Below, in pieces: positions 43,043 to 51,488 of a stretch of DNA of 64,000 nt. Position numbers and translations under genes: made by a program. The stretch is taken from assembly GCF_016862955.1 (NCBI RefSeq), contig NZ_BONY01000007.1, positions 124,001 to 188,000 of the forward strand, in the 5' to 3' direction. Each line of letters starts with the position of its first letter. Positions within the stretch are counted from its first letter, which is position 1. Origin of the DNA: Rhizocola hellebori (GTDB lineage: Bacteria > Actinomycetota > Actinomycetes > Mycobacteriales > Micromonosporaceae). Below the pieces are notes generated by a model that saw nothing but the letters and a program-made list of their open reading frames with translations, had not been told where the DNA came from and did not search any database.

Positions 43043-44035
43043 CTACGTTCGCGAAACCGCCACCGGTTTGCCCGTGATTCGCGACTCGGTGGCCGCCTCG
43101 GCGATCAGCATCGCCGCGAGTGAATCGTGGGCCGTGCATTCGGCTTGCGCTTGTCCGGCGGCGACGCGCAGAAAGGCCCGCAGCTCAGCCTCGTATGCCA
43201 GGGCGAATCGTTCCAAGAATCCTGGATATGGCTCGCCAGTCGGCTGGCTCGACGCCGGTGCGGCGATCAACGGCGCGCGATCGTCGAGCCCCGCCACGAG
43301 AGTGTTCTTCGAGCCGCACACCTCCAGGCGCACGTCGTAACCAGCGCCGTTGTAACGCGTGGCCGTGCACACAGCCAGGGTCCCGTCATCGAGGGTGAGC
43401 AAAGCCATGCCCGTATCCACGTCGGACGCCTCGGTGAAGAACGCGTCACCGCGGTTGGCGCCCGTGGCGTACACCTCGACGACCTCCCGTCCTGTGACGA
43501 ACCGGATCGCGTCGAAGTCGTGCACCGAACAGTCCCGAAAGATCCCTCCGGAAGTCGGTACGTATGACGCATGCGGCGGTGCGGCATCGCTGGTGCAGGC
43601 GCGCAGAGTGTGTAGCCAGCCAAGCTCGCCCGCGCGCACGGCGTCTCTGATCGCGAGGTATCCGGGGTCGAACCTTCGTTGGAAACCGACCTGGACGGGG
43701 ACGTCGGTCGCAGCCAGATCTGCTACGAGTGCGCGGCTGGACGCCAGATCCGCCGCGAGCGGCTTTTCGCAGAAAACCGGTACCCGATGTCCCACCGCCC
43801 GCCGGACAAGCCCGTCATGGGCGGGGGTGACCGCAGCGACCACGATCGCGTCGAGCCCGCTGGCGAACAGATCATCAACGGTGGCCACCGCTTTGGCGCC
43901 TATCTCGTCGGCCACGGCCTGCGCCCGCGCGGGATCAAGGTCGGCGATGAGGATCTGTTCGGCCTCCGGCAACCTCCCGAGCATCCGCGCGTGCACCATG
44001 CCCATCCGACCTACGCCGATCAGACCGACCTTCAT
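43043..44035 (-). CDS. Gfo/Idh/MocA-family oxidoreductase (inositol 2-dehydrogenase-like)
   Basis: A 330-residue NAD(P)-dependent dehydrogenase. The N-terminal Rossmann motif is VGLIGVGRMGMVHARML, followed by the family EKPLA (residues ~96-100) with the Lys that contacts the substrate, and VQVGFQRRFDPGY and SGGIFRDCSVHDFD with the catalytic His/Asp region of inositol dehydrogenases. ATG 44035 is preferred to the ATG/GTG at 44053 because GAGG lies about 9 nt before it. It would oxidise an inositol or a sugar to the keto form. Its divergent neighbours include an inosose-type aminotransferase at 45848, which together could turn a cyclitol into an aminocyclitol (inference). Confidence 0.85.
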   Translation of the reverse strand: MKVGLIGVGRMGMVHARMLGRLPEAEQILIADLDPARAQAVADEIGAKAVATVDDLFASGLDAIVVAAVTPAHDGLVRRAVGHRVPVFCEKPLAADLASSRALVADLAATDVPVQVGFQRRFDPGYLAIRDAVRAGELGWLHTLRACTSDAAPPHASYVPTSGGIFRDCSVHDFDAIRFVTGREVVEVYATGANRGDAFFTEASDVDTGMALLTLDDGTLAVCTATRYNGAGYDVRLEVCGSKNTLVAGLDDRAPLIAAPASSQPTGEPYPGFLERFALAYEAELRAFLRVAAGQAQAECTAHDSLAAMLIAEAATESRITGKPVAVSRT

Positions 44036-44134
44036 CCCGTCCCACCTCACCATGCCTATTGCGCCTCGATGCCCGACATCATAGATTCGAAAATCCGGAT
44101 ATTCATCGGCGCGTTGGTGGCGGAAGGTCGATCG
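44036..44134. promoter_or_regulatory. Divergent intergenic region with start-deciding ribosome site
   Basis: These 99 bp separate the dehydrogenase (minus) and the C-PCP gene (plus) and must hold both promoters if both are read from here. GGAAGG at 44122-44127 lies 7 nt before ATG 44135 and decides the start of the plus-strand gene. An in-frame ATG at 44069 without a ribosome site is a weaker alternative. No inverted repeat stands out. Confidence 0.4.
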
Positions 44135-45763
44135 ATGGGCGAGGCGGACAGCCTAGGTGGCCGGACGGAGCTCCTGTCGAGCAACCAGCTGCGAATGTGG
44201 CTGTATTGCCAGGCATTGCCCAAGACGCCGACCTTTCACGGCCCGGTCGCCGTGCGCCTGGACGGCCCACTACACGCTGCCGGTTTGTCGGCTGCGGTGG
44301 ACCGCCTCGCCGCTCGCCATGAGATCTTGCGAACCCGTTTCCCTATCGTCGGCCACGCGCCGGTTCAGCTCATTGAGGGCAGCGCACGCGTGCGTGTCTC
44401 GTGGGTGGACCTCACACACTTGCCACCGTCCACTCGGGACGGAACCGTACTGGGGCTGATGGACCGAATTGCGGACCACGGCTTCGACTATGCCTCGGCT
44501 CCCGCATGGAGTGTCGTGATTGTCCGCTTGACCCCAGTGCAACATGTCTTGGCGCTCACGGCCCATCACATGATCGTCGATCTATGGTCGATCGGCCTCA
44601 TGATCGACGAGTTGTGCGACCTTTACCGCACAGCGTCTACGGGCTTGCCATCGGACCTGCCGCCGGCGCCACTGCAGCAGGCGGCGCTGGCGGCCCAGCA
44701 ACGCGATCGTCTGTCGCGCGCGCGGACAATCGCCCGGCAGCAGTGGTGGCGTCAGCACCTCAACGGAATACCAGCGGCGCGGCTGGTACCTGACCGTCCA
44801 TCACCCAGCGTTCCACGCCTGACCAGCGACGTCTACCAGACCCAGCTCGACCCAGGTCTGAGCGAGGACATCCGTGCCCTGTCGAAAGACTTGGGCGCGA
44901 CCGTCTATGCCACGACATTCAGCGCGCTGGCGGTGCTTCTCGCCAGATGGTGCGACCAGACCGAGTTCTCGGTCGTCTCCAACACCTCCGGCCGGCTCGG
45001 AAGAGACGCAGAGCAGGTCGTCGGCACGCCGGTCGAATACCTGATCGTGCGCCTGGACACCGCAGGCGACCCCACGTATCGCGACCTGGTCACGCGCATC
45101 GGGGAGGCCGCGCTGGAGGCGTTCGACCATATGCTTCCGCTGGACGACATGGTGCAAGCCATCGATCCCGGCCGGCAGTTGTGGCCCAGTCCGTTGCGTC
45201 AGCTGGGTTTCGCGGTACTCAACACGCCACGCGCGACACCGTCGTTGCCCGACGTCGATCTCAGCCCGCTGACGTCGATCGCCCCGTTCACCGAGGTGGG
45301 CATCTCGGAAGGCGAGCTGTGGGTGGAGATCTTCGAGGCGGGCTCAGGCCCGCTGGGCATCCGCTGGCAGTTTGGCACGGGTCTTTTCGAGCCCTCGTCA
45401 GCACAAGCGGCAGTGCAGGCGCTGACGGATGTGCTCGCCGAGGCGATGACGGGTCCCGACCGGCGGCTTTCGGAGTTTGCTGTTTCCTATCGGCCGCAGC
45501 CTGTCGCCGCTGCAGTCGCTCCATCCTCGACACCGGACGACATTGTGGTCGAGTCGGTCAAGGCCGCTGTCGCGCATGTGCTAGGCGTTGACCCTGTTGC
45601 CGAGCGCGACAATTTCTTCTTGCTTGGTGGGGGTACCGCCGACGCCGTCGCGATGGCGGGAATCCTGTCCACCCAATGGAATGTCGAGCTGGGGGCGCTG
45701 GAGGTGGAACTGGCGCCCACGATCAGGGGGATTGCCGTTGCCGTGGCGCGCAGAATGTCCTAA
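44135..45763 (+). CDS. NRPS C-PCP protein with Thr at the phosphopantetheine site
   Basis: A 542-residue protein with a condensation domain (~15-450) and a carrier-like domain (~465-542). The condensation site is HHMIVDL (residues ~142-148): both His and the Asp are present, only the final Gly is Leu, so it may be active. The carrier region keeps the fold (DNFFLLGGGTADAVAMAGIL) but the Ser that carries phosphopantetheine is Thr501, so it should not be modified by the usual transferase. The domain may serve as a docking or structural module. A C-domain protein without its own A domain could join the finished peptide to an amine, as proposed for the terminal amine of bleomycins, and could replace the missing thioesterase (inference). 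Confidence 0.82.
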   Translation: MGEADSLGGRTELLSSNQLRMWLYCQALPKTPTFHGPVAVRLDGPLHAAGLSAAVDRLAARHEILRTRFPIVGHAPVQLIEGSARVRVSWVDLTHLPPSTRDGTVLGLMDRIADHGFDYASAPAWSVVIVRLTPVQHVLALTAHHMIVDLWSIGLMIDELCDLYRTASTGLPSDLPPAPLQQAALAAQQRDRLSRARTIARQQWWRQHLNGIPAARLVPDRPSPSVPRLTSDVYQTQLDPGLSEDIRALSKDLGATVYATTFSALAVLLARWCDQTEFSVVSNTSGRLGRDAEQVVGTPVEYLIVRLDTAGDPTYRDLVTRIGEAALEAFDHMLPLDDMVQAIDPGRQLWPSPLRQLGFAVLNTPRATPSLPDVDLSPLTSIAPFTEVGISEGELWVEIFEAGSGPLGIRWQFGTGLFEPSSAQAAVQALTDVLAEAMTGPDRRLSEFAVSYRPQPVAAAVAPSSTPDDIVVESVKAAVAHVLGVDPVAERDNFFLLGGGTADAVAMAGILSTQWNVELGALEVELAPTIRGIAVAVARRMS

Positions 45764-45847
45764 GTAGACGTTGGTGGAGCTGGCGTAATTGGTGGGCTCG
45801 GCGTTATGTTACCTAATATCCGCTTAACCGAATGCAGGAGCGGCCCC

Positions 45848-47134
45848 ATGACAACATCCCCTCTTGCCGTCCATGGCGGCGAACCGGTGCGCACCAAGCC
45901 TTGGCCGGCATGGCCGCAAAGCACTCCAGCCACGCTATCCATGCTCGGCGAGGTGCTGGAGTCGGGTCGGTGGGCGATCAGCGCACCCTATGCCGGCGCG
46001 CGCAGCTTCGAGCGGCGGTTCAGTGACGCGTTCTGCCTGTTCAACGCCTGCCGCTTCTGCGTACCGACCTCAAGCGGCACCACGAGTCTGATGGTGGCAT
46101 TGGAGGCGTGCGGCGTAGGTGCGGGTGACGAGGTCATTATTCCGGGTCTGACATGGGTGGCCAACGCCTCGGCGGTGGCCGCGGTCAACGCTAAGCCGGT
46201 GCTGGCCGACATCCATCCCGAGACACTGTGCATGGACCCCGAGTCCGTGCGCGCGCGTATAGGCCCGCGCACCAAGGCAATCACGGTGGTCCACCTCTAC
46301 AGCGCCGTCGCCGATCTGGATGCGCTCGCCTCAATCGCCCGACAGCACGGCCTTGTCCTCATCGAGGACTGCGCACAGGTGCATGGCGCCCGATATCGTG
46401 ATCGCACCGTCGGCACGTTCGGCGCAATGGGAACATTCAGCATGCAGGCGACCAAGGTGCTCACCAGCGGCGAGGGCGGAGCAGTGATCACCAACGACGC
46501 CGATCTTGCGCGGCGCGCCGAGCACTTGCGTGCTGACGGCCGCTGTTACGGCCGCGATACACCGGCTGTTGGCACCATGGAACTGGTCGAGACCGCTGAC
46601 GTGATGGGGCACAACTACTCCCTGTCGGAGTTCCAGTCCGCCGTGCTACTCGCCCAGCTGCAAATGCTGCCGCAGCAGAACGAGATCCGAGCCCGCAACG
46701 CGGCCCTGCTTGATCGCCTGCTCACGAATTGCGGTCTGACTCCACAACTGACCTCTCCGGGGACGACGAGCCGGACCTACTACCAATACGCGGCACTGCT
46801 GCCGCCCGACATGGTGGCGCAGGCCGATCTCGGCACGATTGCCGCCGCGCTGCGCGCGGAGTTGGGGCTATCCATAGCCGGCGGCTACAGCCCGCTCAAC
46901 ACGAACCGGCTCTACGACCCCCACACGCGCCGCCGCTTCACCGAGCTGGCTGGCCAGGACCTGTCGATACAGGGCCATTCCCTACCGGTAACCGAAGACA
47001 TCATCGGACGTCTGCTGACCTTCCATCACGCGGGTCTGCTCGGCGACGAGACCGACATGAACGACATCGCAGAAGCCGTGATCAAGGTGGCTGACAATCT
47101 TGCCGCGCTGGCAAAGACCGAGCTCAGGGTGTGA
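45848..47134 (+). CDS. DegT-family aminotransferase, inosose/AHBA-synthase-like
   Basis: A 428-residue PLP aminotransferase of the subgroup containing glutamine:scyllo-inosose aminotransferases (StsC, BtrR) and AHBA synthase. It starts with the subgroup hallmark LAVHGGEPVRTKPWPAWP, then SGTTSLMVALEACGVGAGDEVI, ITVVHLYSAVADLDAL, LIEDCAQVHGARY and the PLP Lys203 in FSMQATKVLTSGEGGA; NYSLSEFQSAVLLAQL follows. ATG 45848 has CAGGAG 7 nt upstream. Substrates of the family are keto-cyclitols. With the inositol-dehydrogenase-like gene at 43043 it suggests an aminocyclitol or aminosugar unit. It lacks a recognised downstream cluster partner and may be the last gene of the cluster. Confidence 0.88.
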   Translation: MTTSPLAVHGGEPVRTKPWPAWPQSTPATLSMLGEVLESGRWAISAPYAGARSFERRFSDAFCLFNACRFCVPTSSGTTSLMVALEACGVGAGDEVIIPGLTWVANASAVAAVNAKPVLADIHPETLCMDPESVRARIGPRTKAITVVHLYSAVADLDALASIARQHGLVLIEDCAQVHGARYRDRTVGTFGAMGTFSMQATKVLTSGEGGAVITNDADLARRAEHLRADGRCYGRDTPAVGTMELVETADVMGHNYSLSEFQSAVLLAQLQMLPQQNEIRARNAALLDRLLTNCGLTPQLTSPGTTSRTYYQYAALLPPDMVAQADLGTIAAALRAELGLSIAGGYSPLNTNRLYDPHTRRRFTELAGQDLSIQGHSLPVTEDIIGRLLTFHHAGLLGDETDMNDIAEAVIKVADNLAALAKTELRV

Positions 47135-47152
47135 GGGTGCTGCCTGCTGCGG

Positions 47153-47638
47153 GTGTGCGACGATCGGCCGGTGAACATACAGAAGGTGTCCACGGTCGCG
47201 GAGACCGGTCCGCGGGGAAATATGTTCGTCCCAGTACCTTTCGATCCGGACCGGGTGTGGACGGCAAAGGCCAGGCACCACGTCAGAGGAACGATCAACG
47301 GTCTGAGCTTCCGGGCGGTGCTGGAAGACCACGATGGCAGGTGGGGGTTCGTGCTGGGGCCCTCTGCGCTGGGAGGCTTCAGGTTTCCTTCCGGGGACAA
47401 GGTGGTGCTCGTTATCGAGCCCGAAGGCCCACAGCGTGATGACCTCGACGAGGACGTCGCGGCCGCGCTCGACGCCAACCCCGAGGCGGGAGCCTTCTTC
47501 GACTCGCTGGCGCAGTTCTACCGAAAGGCATATCTGCGCTGGATCGACGGCACCAAACGCCGACCCGACGTTCGCGTCGAGCGCATCGATGAGTTGATCC
47601 GTCTACTCAAGACCGGGCACAAGGAGCGGCCCAAGTGA
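47153..47638 (+). CDS. DUF1905/YdeI-OmdA family protein
   Basis: A ~161-residue protein with two parts. Residues ~20-90 match the DUF1905 beta-barrel pattern (FVPVPFDPDRVW, RGTINGLSFRAVLEDHDGRWGFVLGP, GDKVVLVIEPEG). Residues ~100-160 match the YdeI/OmpD-associated helical domain (ALDANPEAGAFFDSLAQFYRKAYLRWIDGTKRRPD). Its function is unknown in the family. Starts at GTG 47153, GTG 47171 or later are all possible because no ribosome site is visible. It probably marks the end of the biosynthetic cluster. Confidence 0.75.
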   Translation: MCDDRPVNIQKVSTVAETGPRGNMFVPVPFDPDRVWTAKARHHVRGTINGLSFRAVLEDHDGRWGFVLGPSALGGFRFPSGDKVVLVIEPEGPQRDDLDEDVAAALDANPEAGAFFDSLAQFYRKAYLRWIDGTKRRPDVRVERIDELIRLLKTGHKERPK

Positions 47639-47663
47639 TGAAACATGAACCGCGGCACCACAA

Positions 47664-47690
47664 GGCGAGCTGGCGTCGTGCCAGCTCGCC
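47664..47690. terminator. Strong hairpin between convergent genes
   Basis: A perfect 11-bp stem, GGCGAGCTGGC and GCCAGCTCGCC, closes a 5-nt loop. It sits 25 nt after the DUF1905/YdeI gene and 18 nt before the end of the convergent DUF169 gene. It lacks a T tract but is the strongest hairpin in this part of the window and should stop transcription from both directions. Confidence 0.75.
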
Positions 47691-47708
47691 GATGCCTAGA
47701 TCGTTTGC

Positions 47709-48443
47709 CTAAGCTTGTGCGGCCGCAGCGTCGAGCGCGGCGACCTCTGCCTTGCGCTGGTTGTAATACTGCGCCATCTCGTTGTTCGCGGCGACCGTCA
47801 CGCGAAGTGACTCGACGAACCCGTCGATGCCACCGCCCGGAATGACGGCAAGCATGCTGTCATCGGGAACCTCGGTGAACGTGCGCATGCCCTTGCAGCC
47901 CAACGACAGCACCGCCCGGCCGTCGTTCATCGCCGAGGGGATGGCCGCACACGCCGGCCGGCCCGTGGTGCGTACGGGCTCTGACGCCCAGCTTGCTGAG
48001 CCGGCGGCCTCGTGGTAGATCATCGCCTGGGCGGGCGTGAGCCACATCAGCACCGCGTCGGGCTGTTGCGGAAACTCCGCGAGCGGCCCGTAGACGATGC
48101 CGGACTTGCTGCCTGGTACACCCGGGATCTTGTCGCCTTCGTCGGGGGAGAGATAGCTGCAGCCGCACATGGCGTTGACCAGCCCGCCGATTTGTTCCAT
48201 CACGGGATCGGGAAGCTCGAATCCCATCACCATCGCGCCGATCTGGCACTGGTGGTGCTGCTCGGCCGAGGCGTAGAAGACCGAGCTCTCCGCGAGCGGC
48301 CAGAATCCGCAGCTTGACGGCGACACGCGGGACACCTGCGGCACGAGACTGGGTGCTTCCTGTACAAACGCCAATGCCACCGGCGGCCTGCCGAGGCCGA
48401 GTGTTGTGGTGATTTCGTTTGCTTGCTGTGCAAATTCGGCCAT
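47709..48443 (-). CDS. DUF169 family protein, copy 1
   Basis: A 244-residue DUF169 protein, a family of unknown function often found near metal or redox genes. It aligns along its length with a second copy at 57800. Cys positions are shared between the two copies: SSCGFW, HQCQIGAM, MCGCSYL, PACAA and GCKGMRTF. This constancy suggests metal, cluster or thiol binding rather than disulfides, since the protein has no signal peptide. AGGGG lies 6 nt before ATG 48443. Directly upstream are two tandem palindrome-like sites (48467-48495) of the type also found before other metal genes, so it is probably regulated by one of the CmtR-like proteins. Confidence 0.82.
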   Translation of the reverse strand: MAEFAQQANEITTTLGLGRPPVALAFVQEAPSLVPQVSRVSPSSCGFWPLAESSVFYASAEQHHQCQIGAMVMGFELPDPVMEQIGGLVNAMCGCSYLSPDEGDKIPGVPGSKSGIVYGPLAEFPQQPDAVLMWLTPAQAMIYHEAAGSASWASEPVRTTGRPACAAIPSAMNDGRAVLSLGCKGMRTFTEVPDDSMLAVIPGGGIDGFVESLRVTVAANNEMAQYYNQRKAEVAALDAAAAQA

Positions 48444-48466
48444 GACAACCCCTGATCCACAGATCC

Positions 48467-48495
48467 ATTTGGATAGCCGACTGGATAGCCGAATA
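48467..48495 (-). promoter_or_regulatory. Tandem operator-like repeats upstream of DUF169 copy 1
   Basis: TGGATAGCCGA occurs twice in a row (48470-48480 and 48482-48492), and the second copy continues into ATACGT. The same core, CTGGATA-CC-AATACGT, occurs before the small membrane protein at 55833 (see 55767-55818). The two copies lie 24-52 nt upstream of the DUF169 start, where an ArsR-type repressor would block a promoter. They are candidate binding sites for the regulators at 53797 or 57111. Confidence 0.55.
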
Positions 48496-48638
48496 CGTTA
48501 GGGGGATCGATATTTGATGTCAATGTGCGAAGTCGTGTCAAGAGCCCAGATCGGCGATCCAATTGTCCAGATGGATATTTGTTCCCATCTACGAACGGAT
48601 CAATTAGGCTAGCCAACACGCGCGACAGGAGCATGCCC

Positions 48639-49367
48639 ATGACCGTGATCGACCCCGGTGACCCGCGCGCGGTCAGCGCCACCGACGCCATCCAAAAGGG
48701 CGATCTTGAGGCCCTGCGGACATTGCTGACTGAACACCCTGAGCTGGCCGTCGCATCGCTGGGCAGCACCGACGAAGGCGGGATGTCGCGCACCCTGCTG
48801 CATGTGGCCACCGATTGGCCGGGGAATTTCCCCAACGGCGCCGCCACCGTGGTACTGCTGATCGAAGCCGGCGCGGACGTCAACGCCCGATTCACCGGGC
48901 CTCACACCGAGACTCCTCTGCATTGGGCCGCCTCCAGCGACGACGTCGCTGTTCTCGACGTGCTCCTCGATGGCGGTGCGGACATCGAGGCTGCGGGCGC
49001 TGTAATCGGCGGGGGTACCGCTCTGGACGATGCTGTCGCGTTCGCCCAATGGAACGCCGCTCGCCGTCTAGTCGAGCGGGGAGCCAACGTGAGCCTGTTC
49101 AACGCGGCCGCTCTCGGCCTCGACGGCATCGTTAACCAGCAGCTTGCGGCGGCCGGCGAAGCCGACATAACCAGAGCCTTCTGGGGTGCCTGTCACGGAG
49201 GGCAAAGGCAGACCGCTGAACACCTTCTGGGTTTGGACGCCGATCGCAACTGGATCGCGGAGTGGGACGGCCACACGCCATTGGATGCCGCGCGACGCAA
49301 CGGCTTCGACGAATTGGCGCAATGGCTGGTGACCCAGGACTGCCAAGGCGTCAAGACGCGTAAATAG
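48639..49367 (+). CDS. Ankyrin-repeat protein
   Basis: A 242-residue protein made almost entirely of ankyrin repeats: ATDAIQKGDLEALRTLLTEHPE, TVVLLIEAGADVNARFTGPH, TPLHWAASSDDVAVLDVLLD, GGTALDDAVAFAQWNAARRLVE and GHTPLDAARRNGFDELAQWL. No signal peptide or other domain is present. ATG 48639 is chosen because AGGA (48627-48630) is 8 nt upstream; ATG 48633 would be only 2 nt away. Target unknown. It is the third ankyrin protein of the window and is less related to the others than expected for a recent copy. It is followed 21 nt later by the MerB-like gene. Confidence 0.85.
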   Translation: MTVIDPGDPRAVSATDAIQKGDLEALRTLLTEHPELAVASLGSTDEGGMSRTLLHVATDWPGNFPNGAATVVLLIEAGADVNARFTGPHTETPLHWAASSDDVAVLDVLLDGGADIEAAGAVIGGGTALDDAVAFAQWNAARRLVERGANVSLFNAAALGLDGIVNQQLAAAGEADITRAFWGACHGGQRQTAEHLLGLDADRNWIAEWDGHTPLDAARRNGFDELAQWLVTQDCQGVKTRK

Positions 49368-49388
49368 CGAGCCTTTGTTGGGGGAGCG

Positions 49389-50258
49389 ATGGATGGGTTT
49401 GATCTCGACATCGACGCGGTCGAGCGGGTCGGCGACTGCGCTTCGGCCTTGGTTCCCGTCAATGGAATCAATATCATGACCGGAGCAGTCCCAGACAACG
49501 GCGCGTCAAGCCGACTTGATCCGCCGACGGCCCACGCGATTGGACAGGAACTTTCCCGCGCCTCGGCCGATGACGCCTACCCGGCACAACTCGCCGTTGG
49601 GGTGACAAGCCAGCGCCTCGTCCGGATATCAGTGGCAGGACGCGCGGTGCACAGGGCTATCCTGCGGTCTTTTGCCAGCAGGGGCTGTCGCCCCGACCGT
49701 GACGGCCTCGCGGCCGCGGCCGGCCAGCATGATCTGAACACATTGCTGGCTGAGCTACACGATCACGACGTGATCAGGCTCGACGATCGCTGCAAGATCC
49801 GTGCTGCATACCCCTTCTCTGCTGTGCCGACCGCTCACGTGGTCGCCATACGGCAAGGCCCCACGGTCTACGCGATGTGTGCGATTGACGCTCTTGGCAT
49901 GGCCACGATGCTCAACGAAGACATCGCGATCAGCTCCCGAGACCCGCAAACAGGTACACCCATCAAGATAGACATTAGAGGCGGGCAGCCAGTTTGGGAG
50001 CCGTCGGAGACGGTCGTGTTTGTCGGGGCCTACCAAACCGCTTCTGCCGTAACGGAATCGGAAGGCGGCGACCAACCCGACAAAGCATGTGCGGTGGCCG
50101 CAGCAGATCGCTGTTGCGGGGTGATGAACTTTTTCGCCAGCGCCGACAGCGCCGATGCTTGGCAGCGTGCGAACCGGGACGTGCGTGGGCAAATTCTCAG
50201 TCAGCGGCAGGCTTTGCGGCTCGGCGATGACATCTTCGGAAATCTCCTGCGCACCTAG
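49389..50258 (+). CDS. merB: Organomercurial lyase (alkylmercury lyase) family protein
   Basis: A 289-residue protein whose C-terminal half is a MerB domain, which breaks carbon-mercury bonds by protonolysis. The catalytic residues are recognisable: Cys164 and Asp167 in YAMCAIDALGM (equivalent to Cys96 and Asp99 of the model enzyme) and the second Cys in RCCGVMNFFAS (Cys242/Cys243, equivalent to Cys159 region). The N-terminal ~85 residues (before a winged-helix-like stretch LAAAAGQHDLNTLLAELHDHDVIRLDD) are longer than in typical MerB. GGGGAG precedes ATG 49389. No mercuric reductase gene (merA) or merR is found in the window, so its role may be in a non-classical mercury or organometal pathway. 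MerB-like folds with other activities exist, so substrate is not proven. Confidence 0.8.
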   Translation: MDGFDLDIDAVERVGDCASALVPVNGINIMTGAVPDNGASSRLDPPTAHAIGQELSRASADDAYPAQLAVGVTSQRLVRISVAGRAVHRAILRSFASRGCRPDRDGLAAAAGQHDLNTLLAELHDHDVIRLDDRCKIRAAYPFSAVPTAHVVAIRQGPTVYAMCAIDALGMATMLNEDIAISSRDPQTGTPIKIDIRGGQPVWEPSETVVFVGAYQTASAVTESEGGDQPDKACAVAAADRCCGVMNFFASADSADAWQRANRDVRGQILSQRQALRLGDDIFGNLLRT

Positions 50259-50380
50259 GCCCGCATCGTGCGTCCCTACGACTTGCAGGCGTCTTCGGCG
50301 CAGGCTGGCCGCGACCCAGGCTGGATCATGAAATATGTACATCTGGCGGTGTAGACGGCTGCGCGTGCGATACTCATGCC

Positions 50381-51361
50381 GTGGCGGAGAGCACTGCGAG
50401 TCCCTCGGGTGGCGCGGGAGCGCCGACGAAGCACACGAAGCCGCGCCTGGCTGTCGTCGTAGTTACCTATCAGAGTTCCAGCGTTCTCAAGGATCTGCTC
50501 GTGTCATTGCCAGAAGGGCTAAGCGGCACGGACTGGCAGCTTGTCGTCGCGGACAACGCCTCGACTGACGACACCGTGGCGATAACGCGCGAACTCGTGC
50601 CGGCGGCTCGGCTGGTCGAGATGGGACACAACACCGGATGGTCGGCTGCGCTTAACGCGGGCATATCCGCCGCGGATGAGTTCGACGCTGTCATGGTGCT
50701 CAACCCAGACATCCGGCTTGTTCCTGGCAGTGGCCTGGCTATGTACGATGTTTTTGGCCGCGAGGGCGACATCGAACGGGTCGGCATCGTGGCGCCGCGG
50801 ATGTACGACGGCGGCGGCAACCTATCGCCTTCGCTGCGGCGCGAGCCTACCGTCACCCGCGCGCTTGGCGAAGCGGTGTTCGGTACCTGCGCCGGCCAAT
50901 ATCATCGGGTCCTCGGCGAAACCGTGTACGACGAGACCGCGTACGCGCAGAACACCACCGCAGACTGGGCGACCGGCGCGTGCTTGCTCATCTCGGCGGA
51001 ATGCCTGGCCGCCACCGGTCCCTGGGACGAATCCTTCTTCCTGTACTCAGAGGAAACCGAGTACGCCCTGCGGGCGAGGGACCGTGGATTCAGGACGATG
51101 CTCGCACCGGACGCTCAGGTGATCCACTTGGGTGGGGGATCGTGTGGAGATATCGGCAACTCGGAGACCTCGCCGCGCCTATGGAGCATCCTCACCCTCA
51201 GCAAGGTGAGAATGTATCGAAAGCGCCATTCATTGCTTGCATACGCCGTGTACTGGAGCGTGGTGTTCCTGGGGCAGTCAGTGGCGGCCGCAATTGGGCG
51301 GCCCTGGGGCAGGCGTGCGGTGGCGGTACTCCTACGGCCATCCAAGGTGGAGCTCGGGTAG
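50381..51361 (+). CDS. GT2-family glycosyltransferase (rhamnosyltransferase-like)
   Basis: A 326-residue inverting GT-A glycosyltransferase. The N-terminal motif AVVVVTYQSSSVLKDLL, VVADNASTDDTV, GHNTGWSAALNAGI and VLNPDIRL (DXD equivalent) are typical of the WbbL/rhamnosyltransferase group, as are GACLLISAECLAATGPWDESFFLYSEETEYALRARDRGF in the middle and a hydrophobic C-terminal helix (LLAYAVYWSVVFLGQSVAAAIG). It likely acts at the membrane in cell wall or exopolysaccharide assembly. The GTG start has no ribosome site and lies downstream of an AT-rich segment, as in leaderless transcripts. It does not obviously belong with the metal genes. Confidence 0.85.
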   Translation: MAESTASPSGGAGAPTKHTKPRLAVVVVTYQSSSVLKDLLVSLPEGLSGTDWQLVVADNASTDDTVAITRELVPAARLVEMGHNTGWSAALNAGISAADEFDAVMVLNPDIRLVPGSGLAMYDVFGREGDIERVGIVAPRMYDGGGNLSPSLRREPTVTRALGEAVFGTCAGQYHRVLGETVYDETAYAQNTTADWATGACLLISAECLAATGPWDESFFLYSEETEYALRARDRGFRTMLAPDAQVIHLGGGSCGDIGNSETSPRLWSILTLSKVRMYRKRHSLLAYAVYWSVVFLGQSVAAAIGRPWGRRAVAVLLRPSKVELG

Positions 51362-51488
51362 ATCCGCGACGCACCCCTGATCTAAGGACTTAGGCCCGCG
51401 GTGCATGGCACGGATCAAGGAGCTGGCTCCGTCGCGCTTTTGGGTGAACCCAGCAGCCAGATGCCCGAACCGGGTCTATCGTGCGGCC

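Noticed and set aside
43679-44134. N-terminal extension of the C-PCP gene
   Set aside because: It runs opposite to the dehydrogenase gene, and a good ribosome site precedes ATG 44135.
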